Assembly: GCA_026126305.1 (NCBI GenBank)
Contig: JAHCJI010000002.1
Location: 124,001 to 188,000, forward strand
DNA: 64,000 nt
Source of the DNA: Phycisphaeraceae bacterium
GTDB taxonomy: Bacteria > Planctomycetota > Phycisphaerae > Phycisphaerales > UBA1924
Reading direction: 5' to 3'
The position numbers and the translations under genes are program-made. Within the stretch, counting starts at the first letter, position 1; each line of letters begins with the position of its first letter. Below are positions 1 to 9,474 of this stretch, in pieces. Below the pieces are notes generated by a model. That model was given only the letters and a program-made list of their open reading frames with translations, had not been told where the DNA came from and made no database searches.

Positions 1-1080
1 CGGGCGTGGTTTGTCCGATGGGGACTCCACAACCTTCGTGGGCAGTGGCTTGAGCATCGTTCCATCCCACGTGGGTATCACGCGGCGGATGCGCTCGGGC
101 AGTGGGGGGTGGCTTGCCAGTGCCTGGCCGAAGAAACTGCTCGCGCTCACCGCGTTGCCAAAGAACAAGTGGCTCATCTCACGGTTGTGCGGGTTCATGA
201 TCACGCTTCGGGCCGATGAACCACCGATGCGGCGCAACGCACCACCGATACCTTCAGGATTACGAGTGAACTGCACAGCACTGGCGTCGGCAAGAAACTC
301 GCGTTGCCGGCTGACGGCCGCCTGGATGATCCTGGCACAGAGCGATCCCACACTGCCAATGACCAACAGCCCGACGCCGACTGCCATGATCAGGAGGACG
401 CCCTTGCCATCGCGCCGGCTGGACCTTGGCGTGTACCACGTCGCACGAAGAATGGTGTATCCCGCCAGGCTCAATAGCACGATGCCGCCCAGTAAACCGA
501 TGAGGCGGATATTCAGCCTCATGTCGCCATTGAGGATGTGGCTGAACTCGTGGGCCATGACGCCTTGGAGTTCATCGCGTGTGAGCCCCTGGACGCAGCC
601 CTTGGTCACCCCGATCACCGCGTCGCCCGTGCTGTATCCTGCGGCGAATGCGTTGATGCCACGTTCCAGATCGAGCACATAGACCGGGGGCACGGGCACG
701 CCGCTGGCGATGGCCATCTCTTCGACCACGTTGAGTACTTTCCGTTCATCGGGGTCGGTGGTTGAGTGGTCGATGATGCGCCCTCCCAGCGACATCGCCA
801 CGCCGTGCCCTCCGCCGCGCAGCTCGCTGATGCGATAGGCCGTTCCGCCGCCGATGAGCAGGGCCGCGCACGCAGCACCGCCGAAGGCAAAGGTCAACAG
901 GTGCCATGGGCTGGGATCGCCCGGACCTTCGTGCATGAAGAGCCCGACAAAGATAGCCAACAAGGCGACCGCGAGGCAGGTGAAGAGAACGGCCGTGGCG
1001 TACAACACCAGTAACTGGCGGGTGCGTTTGCGGGCCGATTCCTGCCGACCAAAGAAGTCCGTCGTCTGGAGGTTATCCAT
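1..1080 (-). CDS. M48 family zinc metalloprotease (HtpX-like), C-terminus beyond window
   Basis: Membrane-bound M48 peptidase. Reading from the ATG at 1078-1080, two hydrophobic segments (about residues 22-48 and 60-80) precede the zinc motif HEFSH (residues 177-181, preceded by GVMA and followed by ILNGD). Two more membrane segments follow, then EFLADASAVQF, which should supply the third zinc ligand (Glu). This order is that of HtpX-type proteases. The frame is open to base 1, so the last residues lie outside the window. It sits directly downstream of the LemA gene, 12 bases apart, a pairing seen in many bacteria. A role in membrane-protein quality control is known for HtpX and is inferred here. 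The family call is firm, the substrate unknown. Confidence 0.93.
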   Translation of the reverse strand, partial: MDNLQTTDFFGRQESARKRTRQLLVLYATAVLFTCLAVALLAIFVGLFMHEGPGDPSPWHLLTFAFGGAACAALLIGGGTAYRISELRGGGHGVAMSLGGRIIDHSTTDPDERKVLNVVEEMAIASGVPVPPVYVLDLERGINAFAAGYSTGDAVIGVTKGCVQGLTRDELQGVMAHEFSHILNGDMRLNIRLIGLLGGIVLLSLAGYTILRATWYTPRSSRRDGKGVLLIMAVGVGLLVIGSVGSLCARIIQAAVSRQREFLADASAVQFTRNPEGIGGALRRIGGSSARSVIMNPHNREMSHLFFGNAVSASSFFGQALASHPPLPERIRRVIPTWDGTMLKPLPTKVVESPSDKPRP

Positions 1081-1092
1081 CGATGTTCAGGC

Positions 1093-1707
1093 TCAAGTTC
1101 GGGCGAAACTGACCTTGGGCGCATCCTGGATCTGGGCCGAATCGGGCATCTCAAGCAACCCGGCATCTTGGCCATGGCCGAATAGAGGCGCGAACACGAC
1201 GGGGGGGAAGCTCTTGCGATAGATGTTGTACCGCGTTACGCCGTCGTTGAAGGCCTGGCGAGCAAACGCCACCCGGTTCTCGGTCGCGGTGATCTCCTCC
1301 TGGAGCTTCAACATGTTCTGGTTGGCCTTCAGTTCGGGGTAACTCTCCATGACGGCCAGCAATCGGCCCATGGCTCCCGTCAGCGCACCCTCGGCCGCGC
1401 CAAGACCTTGCATGGCCGAGGCATCGCCCGGATTGCTGGCGGCCTTGCTCAGCCCCGAGACGGCCTGGTTACGTGCGGCGATGACCGCCTCGAGGGTCTC
1501 GCGTTCATGGGCCATGTAACCCTTGGCGGTCTCAACCAGGTTCGGGATCAGGTCGTGCCGGCGTTTGAGTTGCACCTCGATCTGTGCGAAGCCGTTCTTG
1601 AATTGTTCACGTAGCCTGACCAATGTGTTATAGATGGCCACCAACCAGCCGATGCCGCCCAACCCAACGATCGCGATAATTCCAACGATGATCAGGATCA
1701 ACCACAT
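1093..1707 (-). CDS. lemA: LemA family protein
   Basis: LemA-type protein of about 204 residues: one N-terminal membrane helix (first ~25 residues) then a long helical domain with the family landmark RRHDLIPNLVETAKGYMAHE. I chose the ATG at 1705-1707 because GGGAGCG lies about 8 bases upstream of it; another ATG five codons further up (1720-1722) has no clear ribosome site. It is followed by the M48 protease gene, so the two are probably co-transcribed. LemA proteins have no established biochemical activity; the pairing with M48/HtpX suggests a membrane-stress or envelope role, which is inference. The C-terminus (FAPLFGHGQDAGLLEMPD) carries a FxP-like tail common in the family. Confidence 0.92.
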   Translation of the reverse strand: MWLILIIVGIIAIVGLGGIGWLVAIYNTLVRLREQFKNGFAQIEVQLKRRHDLIPNLVETAKGYMAHERETLEAVIAARNQAVSGLSKAASNPGDASAMQGLGAAEGALTGAMGRLLAVMESYPELKANQNMLKLQEEITATENRVAFARQAFNDGVTRYNIYRKSFPPVVFAPLFGHGQDAGLLEMPDSAQIQDAPKVSFART

Positions 1708-1832
1708 TTCCGTCGCTCCCATTCTCAGAAGGCCACAACCCAGGCCATAGGCCCCCGCTACACGGGTCTATTGGGGAAACATCTTAGCGGCTTGCAGGAG
1801 GGCGGGGCTTGCCGGGTCAGGAATAATCACCC

Positions 1833-2495
1833 ATGACCAAGCCCGTCCCCGAAGGGTTCGTCCCGCACGCCCCCTATACACCATCGGTTGAGCCCCTCGA
1901 AGCGGCGGGCCGCTTTCTGGAGACTATGCAGCACCGTCGGACGATCCGCATGTTTTCGGATCGGCCGGTTCCCAGACCGGTCATCGAGCGGTGCATCATG
2001 GCCGCGGGCACCTCGCCCAGCGGGGCGCATAAGCAACCCTGGCGATTCGTAGTTGTGGGAGAACCCACACTCAAGACCAAGATCCGTCATGCGGCCGAGG
2101 CCGAGGAACACGAGTTCTACACCCGTCGGGCGGGCGAGCAATGGCTACAAGACCTGCATCCATTCGGGACCGACTCGAACAAGCCGTTCCTCGAAGTGGC
2201 ACCATGGCTCATCGTGGTGATGAAGCTCATGAAGACCGATGATGGCGGCCAGGTCTATTACGCGAACGAATCGGTGGGCATTGCCACCGGCTTCCTGCTG
2301 GCCGCTCTGCACCATGCCGGTCTGGCCACGCTGACGCACACGCCCAGTCCCATGGGTTTCTTGAAGGATGTCCTGGAGCGGCCAGCGCACGAACGGCCTT
2401 TCCTGCTCATACCCGTAGGCTATCCGGCTGTTGACGCGGTCGTGCCCCGATTGCAGCGCAAGGGGCTCGATGAAATCAGCGTGTGGCACGAGTAG
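1833..2495 (+). CDS. Nitroreductase-fold flavoprotein, iodotyrosine deiodinase-like
   Basis: FMN-dependent nitroreductase-fold protein of 220 residues. RRTIRMFSDRPVP (35-47) and AAGTSPSGAHKQPW (57-70) are the FMN-binding signatures of the iodotyrosine deiodinase branch. That branch clamps the amino acid zwitterion with a Glu-x3-Tyr pair and a Lys 21 residues after the Tyr. The same spacing occurs here: Glu92, Tyr96 and Lys117 (human IYD, from memory: E157, Y161, K182). It may therefore act on halogenated tyrosines or a similar amino acid. It has no membrane anchor, unlike the mammalian enzyme. It is a single gene divergent from lemA, with about 125 bases between them. The family is firm; the substrate is inferred from these three residues. 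Confidence 0.88.
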   Translation: MTKPVPEGFVPHAPYTPSVEPLEAAGRFLETMQHRRTIRMFSDRPVPRPVIERCIMAAGTSPSGAHKQPWRFVVVGEPTLKTKIRHAAEAEEHEFYTRRAGEQWLQDLHPFGTDSNKPFLEVAPWLIVVMKLMKTDDGGQVYYANESVGIATGFLLAALHHAGLATLTHTPSPMGFLKDVLERPAHERPFLLIPVGYPAVDAVVPRLQRKGLDEISVWHE

Positions 2496-2505
2496 GCCGG
2501 CGTGC

Positions 2506-4311
2506 CTAACTGGGTCTGCCATTGAACCGATCGAAGCCAGCGATGGCGGCCGTCATAGCGGCCACGCCGATCAGCGAGGTTCCCACGCCGCAGATCAGGG
2601 TGTAGAAGGTAAAGCCACCAAGATGCACCTCGTCGAGTCCGAGTGGGCCGTATCGAAGGTAGAATTGATGTGGCTCATATTCACTGCTTGCCGCACCGGT
2701 CGCTTCGGCAAGGAGAATAAAAGGGCTTGAGAGCGCGATGAAATTTTGTGCCCAGTCCATGCCACCGTGTCGGTAATCGAGCATATTCGCGATCATCGCC
2801 AACAGCACCGGCAAACCCACATAAAGAGTGATTGGTACCGCCATGTTGGCGACCGATGCCGTGATGCCGCGCTTGCAGAACATGCCCAGGAAGATGCCGG
2901 TGCCGGCAAGCATGAGAACCAGCCCACCGAGCAGGATCACGGTGTGCAAAGCAGCTACCGGGTGCAGCCAACCCAAGACCATGACCACGGCCATATGCAA
3001 GGCAAGCAACGCTGGGAGCAGCCATAACCGACGAATGGCCCCGGCCACTTTGCCCATGACCACCTGCCGTCCGGTCACCGGCGTGGTCAGCAGCACACCC
3101 CAGTTACCCGCGTCGCGCTCGCTGGAGATGGCGTTGGGAGTGGTGAGCGCCGCCTGCATAGCCAGCGCCATGGCGGTGATGACCGCGATCGTTGGTGTCA
3201 AACCCGTGCTGTCCATTCCCGCCGTCGCGTAGAGCACCATGAGGATGACCACGCCGATGCCCAGAATGGCCGCCGTCTTGATCCGGCTGCCCGTAGCTCC
3301 TTGGCGAACTTCGCGCCAGAAGATCGGCGCGTCACCGACCATGCGTGGGTCTCGTTCTGCGGCGTTGCGTACCGCCGCATCGGGCTCGACCCCGGGCGTT
3401 ATGAAACGCGCCAAGGTGCCTTGAGATGCTCCGCCGGCGGCCTCTCGACGCAGGACACCCCGGAGCACGAACATGGAAAACAGCACGAGCACCAAGGTAA
3501 TCGAGGTGTTGTATCCCACAGCGGTCAGCCAGTAGATGCGAGTCTGCGCGACCGAGCCGCTTCCGAGAATCTCGGGATACAACACCAACATTTGCGCATA
3601 CGGCGCTACCAGGTGCAGCATAGTCGCGACCAGGTCCGTGTCCAGCACATAATCGGACAACTCGCCCAACATCCACGGCGCACCGGTAATGACGGCGATG
3701 GAGCACAGCGCATAGAACACAATCGAAGGCGTCCGCCGATGCCAGATACTGAACATCAACGCGAGGCTGGCCCCCAGGAGCCCGAGCGAAAGACTGAGCA
3801 CGAGCGAGGCCACGATCGCCTCGGATTCGACGCCGCCAAAGACACGCAGTGCCAGGAGTAATGGCATCGGGATCATGGCCAGAACGCCCAACTGGACAGT
3901 GCCGGCCGCCAGCTTGCCGAGTACCAGGTCCCGGCTGGACAATGGAGTCGTCAGCAGAGTCGAGAGCGTGCGCATTCGTTTCTCGTCGGCGATAGCCCCG
4001 GCCGTCAGCACCGGGGCGATCAGCGCCAGGGCCGACATCTGCACCATGGCCACCGTCGCAAGCATCGCCGGTGCGAGAAACTCCAGCGAGCCGCTGGTGC
4101 CGTACATGCCGGACATCCCCTGGTCGAAGTCCCAGACCGCCAGGAACACGAGCGTAACAATGGCTAGCAGGCAGAAGGCATACGTGAATCGCAACCAGTA
4201 CGGGGAACGCCTGCGCCCCAGGGCGCGAACTTCACGCTGGAAGATGGGGCCGACCAGGGCGCGCCCCAGTGCCGATGGCGCGAGCGTGATCGACCGCACC
4301 AGGCGACTCAT
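2506..4311 (-). CDS. ABC-2 type transporter permease, internally duplicated
   Basis: Integral membrane protein of 601 residues with about twelve hydrophobic segments. It contains two copies of the ABC-2 permease half: each starts with a FxREVR motif (FQREVRALG near residue 24, FWREVRQGA in the middle) and each carries a similar cytoplasmic loop (TLSTLLTTPLSSRDLVLGK and WGVLLTTPVTGRQVVMGK). It therefore looks like a fused dimer that could form the whole membrane pore. Its ATG overlaps the stop of the upstream ATPase gene by an ATGA, so the two are translationally coupled and form one transporter. It is the last gene of the VWA/MoxR operon. The cargo is unknown; export or membrane remodelling is likely. 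Confidence 0.88.
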   Translation of the reverse strand: MSRLVRSITLAPSALGRALVGPIFQREVRALGRRRSPYWLRFTYAFCLLAIVTLVFLAVWDFDQGMSGMYGTSGSLEFLAPAMLATVAMVQMSALALIAPVLTAGAIADEKRMRTLSTLLTTPLSSRDLVLGKLAAGTVQLGVLAMIPMPLLLALRVFGGVESEAIVASLVLSLSLGLLGASLALMFSIWHRRTPSIVFYALCSIAVITGAPWMLGELSDYVLDTDLVATMLHLVAPYAQMLVLYPEILGSGSVAQTRIYWLTAVGYNTSITLVLVLFSMFVLRGVLRREAAGGASQGTLARFITPGVEPDAAVRNAAERDPRMVGDAPIFWREVRQGATGSRIKTAAILGIGVVILMVLYATAGMDSTGLTPTIAVITAMALAMQAALTTPNAISSERDAGNWGVLLTTPVTGRQVVMGKVAGAIRRLWLLPALLALHMAVVMVLGWLHPVAALHTVILLGGLVLMLAGTGIFLGMFCKRGITASVANMAVPITLYVGLPVLLAMIANMLDYRHGGMDWAQNFIALSSPFILLAEATGAASSEYEPHQFYLRYGPLGLDEVHLGGFTFYTLICGVGTSLIGVAAMTAAIAGFDRFNGRPS

Positions 4312-5240
4312 TGCACGCTCCCTTTTGTCAGACGCAGGAAGGCGTCCTCAAGCCGCGCCTCTTCGGGACGCAGCGCGCCGATGCGCACGCCAGCGGCCAC
4401 GAGCTTCTCGATGAGGAAGTGGCGTTCCTGCACTTCGGGAGCCAGATCGATCGTCAGCGTCGTGCCATTCGTCGAGACGCGCAGCACACGCCCGTCGCCC
4501 TCGATCACACTGGCCGCAACGGCGGGGTCGGTCCCGCCTTCGAGGGTGATCCGGACCCGGTCGCCCAGTGCTGCTTTGCGATAGGCCTCTTCGATGGTGC
4601 CAGCAAACAGCAGCTTCCCGCGCTCGATGATGCCGATGCTGTTGCACAGTTCGGCCAATTCCGAGAGGATATGGCTCGAGAGCATGATCGATTTGCCCAT
4701 GCGGCCGAGCTCGGCCAGCAGCGTGCGCATCTCGATGCGTGCCCGCGGGTCCAGCCCGCTGGCCGGCTCGTCGAGCAGCAACACCTTCGGGTCGTGGATC
4801 AGCACGCGTGCCACGCCCAGACGCTGCGTCATGCCGCGGCTGAGGCCTTCCACCGGGCTGCGGCGTTTCTCTGTCAGGTCGGTCAACTCGAGCACGCCGT
4901 CGACGATACTGCGTCGCTGCTTGCGCGGGATCTGGAACGCTGACGCGAAGAACTGGAGGTACTCATCGACCGTCAGATCCTCATACACACCGAGAAAGTC
5001 GGGCATGTACCCGATCAGGCGGCGGATGGCCGGGCCCTCGCTTTCGACGAAACGCCCGCACACCTTGGCGGTTCCCGAGTCGGGGCGCATCAGGCACGCG
5101 AGGATGCGCATGGTCGTGCTCTTGCCCGCGCCATTCGGCCCGATGAAACCGAAGACCTCACCCGGGCCGATGTCCAGCGAGAGATCGTCGAGCGCTAACA
5201 ACTTGCCGTACCGCTTTGTCAGGTTCCTCGCTTCAATCAC
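4308..5240 (-). CDS. ABC transporter ATP-binding protein
   Basis: Nucleotide-binding subunit of 310 residues. Walker A is GFIGPNGAGKSTTMR (about residues 32-46), the signature is the variant LSRGMTQRLGVARVL, and Walker B is KVLLLDEPASGLDPR. The C-terminal ~80 residues match the extra domain found in the CcmA/NatA/GldA group of ABC-2 exporters. The start is GTG at 5238-5240, overlapping the stop of the gene upstream (GTGA), and its own stop overlaps the permease start, so all three are coupled. It powers the duplicated permease next to it. Substrate unknown. Confidence 0.93.
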   Translation of the reverse strand: MIEARNLTKRYGKLLALDDLSLDIGPGEVFGFIGPNGAGKSTTMRILACLMRPDSGTAKVCGRFVESEGPAIRRLIGYMPDFLGVYEDLTVDEYLQFFASAFQIPRKQRRSIVDGVLELTDLTEKRRSPVEGLSRGMTQRLGVARVLIHDPKVLLLDEPASGLDPRARIEMRTLLAELGRMGKSIMLSSHILSELAELCNSIGIIERGKLLFAGTIEEAYRKAALGDRVRITLEGGTDPAVAASVIEGDGRVLRVSTNGTTLTIDLAPEVQERHFLIEKLVAAGVRIGALRPEEARLEDAFLRLTKGSVQ

Positions 5241-7363
5241 TGCCCAACTCCCGCGGGCCTGGCCACGCCGATGGTTTCAATGGGGACCGCCAGGCGGCAC
5301 GCCCACAGTGTTCGGAACTCCTCGCCGACATTGCCCGCCAGTGAACGATGGTCATCGCTCCACGTCGCGTAGACCACCGCCCAATCCTCGTGCGTGCCCA
5401 AGGCTTCAAGGGCCATTGTCCGAGTGCGCGGGGCCGCCAATTGTGTCATCATCGCCGGCGTCGGCTTGGTGCTGCCGTCATACCAGGCGTATTGTCGGTG
5501 GGAATCAACTCCGGTGCTTCCCTCGAACAGGCTCGATGGTGCATCGGAAAAATCCTGCCAACTGGCGACGAGCAAGAATCCATCTCGCGTCGACTGGAGT
5601 CGGCCCCCTGGAAGCATGTTCAGCCACTTGCCACCGGTGTGTACCGAGACATGCTCCAATCGGCTGGCCGCCGGCCCACTCAGGTGAAGTTGCATCCGCC
5701 CGCCATCGACCGCGAAGCGAAAGGCCATCGGCGGTGCCGTCGGGCCGTGCTCTTGGAAGTGCCGCATCGTCCACAATCTCGCCACTGTGGGCAGGGGGCG
5801 CATCATGTCACGGGTCGCGTTCCATGTCATCTGGCCGCTCGGAGCGCTCGACCCATAGAAGTCCCACGGACTCGACATGGGCGACACCCATGCGCTCGCC
5901 TCCGCGTCGTCCAGCACGATCGATGCGGACTGATTCATGAAAACGCCCGTGTACGATGCCTGCCAGGCAGACACGCCTCCGCCGGGCACCGTCCAACCAT
6001 CGATGACACGAACGGTGGTGACGCTCGAAGGCCCCGATCGCACCGTGCCGGGCAACAACCACGCGCCGAGCGAGGCAAGGGCGATCCACCCCAGCGCGAC
6101 CAGCCACCAAAGGTGCATCAACCCGAGCCGCCGCAGCACGGCTCGGTCGATGGGGCCCAAGAGGATGCCGAGCATCATCATCATCGCAAAGATCGCGATG
6201 AACGCGCCCGCGCCTACGGTCGGCGAACGAGAGATCCATGAATAGACCGAAGCGTTTGCGAGCGATCGAAACGATTGGGTATCGTACCGGCCCGTGCCCA
6301 GGTGTGATCGTGCCGCTTCCAGGTCATGGCGGATGAACTCGCCAAGCGTTCCCTGCCACATTGTTTGGAAGACACCATCCGATGCCTGTCCAGCAAAATC
6401 CGCCGCATCCAGCCCCATGACAATCGCCCATCCAAGCCCCACCGGGCCGTGGGCGGCCATGTCTGGGGCCTGCGGCAGAGGCTTCCAACCGTTACCCATA
6501 ACATCGCTGGACAACGCCCGTGCGCGGACTTCGCCGGTGCCACCCAATGCCGCGGGCAAGGGCATCGGACGCGGCGCGAGGAACCCCAACCCAGCGGGTA
6601 GGTGCTCGCCAAGCACCGCCCGCAGCGCGTTGCCGTCCGCGTTGACAAGCATCACACGCCCACCACCGACCAGCCAGCTCTGCAACACGCTGATCACTTC
6701 AGGACCGAGGTTCAAAGCCACGGACCCGTCGAGTACAACAGCCGACACGCCGTCATATGCCGCCACTGTGGTCGGCAGCCACGGTGCCTGACCCGGTGCC
6801 ATCGGCGCGACAGACACGATCCTGGCCATGGCGGCCAGGTCGAGTTGTTCACGCTCGCCATCATCCTGCGGGGTCCGCAAATATGCATCGGATCCGAATG
6901 CCCGGACTAGGCCCGGAATGCCAACCGACAGCACGATCGGATTGATCGAAGGTGCCTGGATATGGATGCTCGTCGATGACCCGCTCTGGTCGTACCGTGT
7001 GCCAGCCAGTCGGCGCCCGCGCAGGTCCAGAAACTCGACCTGCATGGTATCGAACCGTGAAGGTATCCATACCGTCATGGGAAGCACGGTCTCGCGCCCG
7101 GGCGTCGTTGTCAGCGGCGCGATGCTGCGGAGATCCATGCCACCGGGTCCTGTGAACCGAACTCGCACGATGCCCTCGATGGAGTCCTGCCGTGGCGACA
7201 CGATGACACGCACGCTCGTCCAACGATCGGCGGGCAAGTGGCCCCCAAAGCCGGCATCGGCCAGCACGGTCAGCGGCAACTCGCCGGTGCCAGGCTGTGC
7301 GATCGCGTTGGCCCTGACGATCGTGCATGAAAACGCGAGCAACAGGACGAGCAATAGCCTCAT
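5237..7363 (-). CDS. Large signal-peptide membrane protein of the VWA/MoxR operon, function unknown
   Basis: Protein of about 708 residues. The likely start is the ATG at 7361-7363, which overlaps the stop of the upstream VWA gene (ATGA) and gives a clean signal peptide (MRLLLVLLLAFSCTIVRANA). A large extracytoplasmic region follows; near its middle it includes an amidotransferase-like Rossmann stretch (AVVLDGSVALNLGPEVISVL ... GGGRVMLVNADG). Two membrane helices come next (about residues 390-450), then a second beta-rich domain. Proteins of this shape sit beside VWA and ABC genes in planctomycetes, but I know no experimental function. Position and coupling suggest it is a structural subunit of the same membrane complex as its neighbours. 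Confidence 0.75.
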   Translation of the reverse strand: MRLLLVLLLAFSCTIVRANAIAQPGTGELPLTVLADAGFGGHLPADRWTSVRVIVSPRQDSIEGIVRVRFTGPGGMDLRSIAPLTTTPGRETVLPMTVWIPSRFDTMQVEFLDLRGRRLAGTRYDQSGSSTSIHIQAPSINPIVLSVGIPGLVRAFGSDAYLRTPQDDGEREQLDLAAMARIVSVAPMAPGQAPWLPTTVAAYDGVSAVVLDGSVALNLGPEVISVLQSWLVGGGRVMLVNADGNALRAVLGEHLPAGLGFLAPRPMPLPAALGGTGEVRARALSSDVMGNGWKPLPQAPDMAAHGPVGLGWAIVMGLDAADFAGQASDGVFQTMWQGTLGEFIRHDLEAARSHLGTGRYDTQSFRSLANASVYSWISRSPTVGAGAFIAIFAMMMMLGILLGPIDRAVLRRLGLMHLWWLVALGWIALASLGAWLLPGTVRSGPSSVTTVRVIDGWTVPGGGVSAWQASYTGVFMNQSASIVLDDAEASAWVSPMSSPWDFYGSSAPSGQMTWNATRDMMRPLPTVARLWTMRHFQEHGPTAPPMAFRFAVDGGRMQLHLSGPAASRLEHVSVHTGGKWLNMLPGGRLQSTRDGFLLVASWQDFSDAPSSLFEGSTGVDSHRQYAWYDGSTKPTPAMMTQLAAPRTRTMALEALGTHEDWAVVYATWSDDHRSLAGNVGEEFRTLWACRLAVPIETIGVARPAGVGQ

Positions 7364-9474
7364 ATCTGCACCTTGCGGTTGTACACATACCATTCCAGCA
7401 TAACTACAAACAGCGCCGCGACGATCAGCCAAGGCCAGAGTGGCCTGGGCGTCCGCGTCTGGCCGCCATCCGCACCGGAGTCACCGATCCGTTCGGCCCT
7501 GATGACTAAGGTGCGCACGGGGGTGACGTCCGATGCACGCGCACTGGCGAGGTTCACCGCGAACAGACGTTCACTACGCGAGCCCGTGCGGACGTCGGCC
7601 GGGCCCGGCGGTCCATCCCAGGCAAGCGTGTACAGGCCCACTTCTCGCAGCGGACCCGCTATGGCTTGGCCCGTTGGATCGACAGGAACCGTCAACCGAT
7701 CACCATCGGGCACTCGCAGTTCAGCGCTGCCCACGCCGATGGGGAGCAGTTCTCCACGCGAAACGCCGGGACGACTGGCCAATCGTGCATCGCCCGGGCC
7801 GCCGTCGGTCACGTGACGCACCGATTGCCCAAGGAAGACGATGAAACTCGGTTCGAGCCACCAGTTGCTCTGGTCGATGTTCCAAGGCACGACCACCGCG
7901 CGTGTGCGGGCAGAATCCAGGGCCACAATCGCGGGACCGATGCCCGCCGACGCGATCACTGTCGCCGAACCATCTTCGCTAGGCTCCACTATCCGGCTGG
8001 CCGACAGACGCACCGCAGACAAAGACAAGCCACGCAGCGTCGGGTGATCGCGTCGCCAATCGATGACCTCTGTTGGTGGCCCTTCACCCAAGTCTTTGAG
8101 CCCCGAGGGCCCGCGTGGTACGGCGTTGAAGACCAGCCAACTGCCGGCGGGCAGGCCGACGGCGTCGCCCTCACGCGTCGGCGGCAGCCAGCCATCGAGC
8201 ACCACCACGTCAAACCGTGTGAAGGGATCATCGATGGCCACAAACGATTCGGGTGTGAACACTTCCACGCGTTCCACGGGTAACGCCGACAAGGCCTCGG
8301 CCAGCACAAGACTGCCATACGTCACCAACGCCAGGCGCAGCCGCTTCGCGCCGGGCAGCACCACCCAGGCGCGATCGTCGCGGTCGAATGCGTCCGGTGG
8401 GTTGGCCGTCGCCGCATCGAGGATCCGAGCCTCGATGACCGCAGATCCCGCGCGTCGGACACGAAACTCGACGCCGTTCACGCTTGGAGTCAGCGCTTCG
8501 ACCGGTCCGTCGAACTCACTGGCTCGTTGCTCGATGGTCGCCGCGGACAGGCTCAAACGACGCGCCGCGACTGTTGCGCCGTCGATGCGCAGTTCCACCG
8601 TGATGGCCCGATCCACGCGATCGGTCGACTGCAACCCAACGAGCACCGAGACCTCTTCGGGGTCGCGCAACTGGCGCCGAGCATCGAGTGAAGTGATCCC
8701 GATATTGCCCGTCTGGGCCTGCCCGATCGAGACATACGATACCTCGTCTTCGGCGTGCAGGTCTACCGCGTCGCCGCCTTCGGGCCGACCATCGCTGAAG
8801 ATGTGGATCGTGCCAACCGACCCCGGCATGGGCTCGATGGGATCACGATTGTCTTCGATCTGTGCGGCGATGTACGGCGCTTGTGCACGCACAAGCCGCA
8901 AGGGCTCGTCGAGCTTCGACGGGATGTCCGTGGCTGTGATGGACTCAATCGCCTCTCGTAGCCGGCGTTTGTCGCTGGTCAGTGGCAGGACCATCTCCGC
9001 TGTGCCATCGAAGGCGATCACCATGGCACGATCGGCTTCGGAGACTCCAAACACGCCAGGCTCGCGCAGCGTATCGACAAACTCCAAGGCCCGTCGTTTT
9101 GCCTCATCCAGCCGGCTGACGGTGTTGCCGTTCAGATCTTCGCCGTCCATCGTGCGCATGGAGACGCCTCGGTCGATGACGATGGCGTGCCGACCGCTTG
9201 CCGCTCGTTCCCCCTCCAACTGTGGCTGCGCTAGTGCTAGAAGGATCGCCGCCAGGACCAGCAACTGCAACAACAGCAGGATGTTCTTGCGCAGCTTCTG
9301 GAACGGTGCATTGGCCTGAAGGTCCTGCACCGCCTTCTTCCACAACAACGTCGAGCTGATCTCCACGTCCTGCCGACGAAGTTTCAGGAAGTACAACAAA
9401 ACCAGCGACGGCACGGCGATAGCCGCGGCGATGCCGGCGATGGTGGGGGTGAGCCATGTGAGCCCGGGGATCAT
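7360..9474 (-). CDS. BatA-like membrane-anchored VWA protein
   Basis: 704 residues. The N-terminus has the BatA/aerotolerance pattern: a membrane helix, the KLRRQDVEISS linker, then a second helix (NILLLLQLLVLAAILLALAQP). A von Willebrand A domain follows (from about residue 95), then beta-rich regions and a C-terminal helix ending LEWYVYNRKVQI, the usual anchor of this family. The VWA metal site begins DRGVS instead of the usual DxSxS, so the first Ser is Gly and metal binding may be weakened. The start overlaps the DUF58 gene stop by ATGA, and its stop overlaps the next start. Likely part of a MoxR-driven periplasmic assembly. Confidence 0.87.
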   Translation of the reverse strand: MIPGLTWLTPTIAGIAAAIAVPSLVLLYFLKLRRQDVEISSTLLWKKAVQDLQANAPFQKLRKNILLLLQLLVLAAILLALAQPQLEGERAASGRHAIVIDRGVSMRTMDGEDLNGNTVSRLDEAKRRALEFVDTLREPGVFGVSEADRAMVIAFDGTAEMVLPLTSDKRRLREAIESITATDIPSKLDEPLRLVRAQAPYIAAQIEDNRDPIEPMPGSVGTIHIFSDGRPEGGDAVDLHAEDEVSYVSIGQAQTGNIGITSLDARRQLRDPEEVSVLVGLQSTDRVDRAITVELRIDGATVAARRLSLSAATIEQRASEFDGPVEALTPSVNGVEFRVRRAGSAVIEARILDAATANPPDAFDRDDRAWVVLPGAKRLRLALVTYGSLVLAEALSALPVERVEVFTPESFVAIDDPFTRFDVVVLDGWLPPTREGDAVGLPAGSWLVFNAVPRGPSGLKDLGEGPPTEVIDWRRDHPTLRGLSLSAVRLSASRIVEPSEDGSATVIASAGIGPAIVALDSARTRAVVVPWNIDQSNWWLEPSFIVFLGQSVRHVTDGGPGDARLASRPGVSRGELLPIGVGSAELRVPDGDRLTVPVDPTGQAIAGPLREVGLYTLAWDGPPGPADVRTGSRSERLFAVNLASARASDVTPVRTLVIRAERIGDSGADGGQTRTPRPLWPWLIVAALFVVMLEWYVYNRKVQI

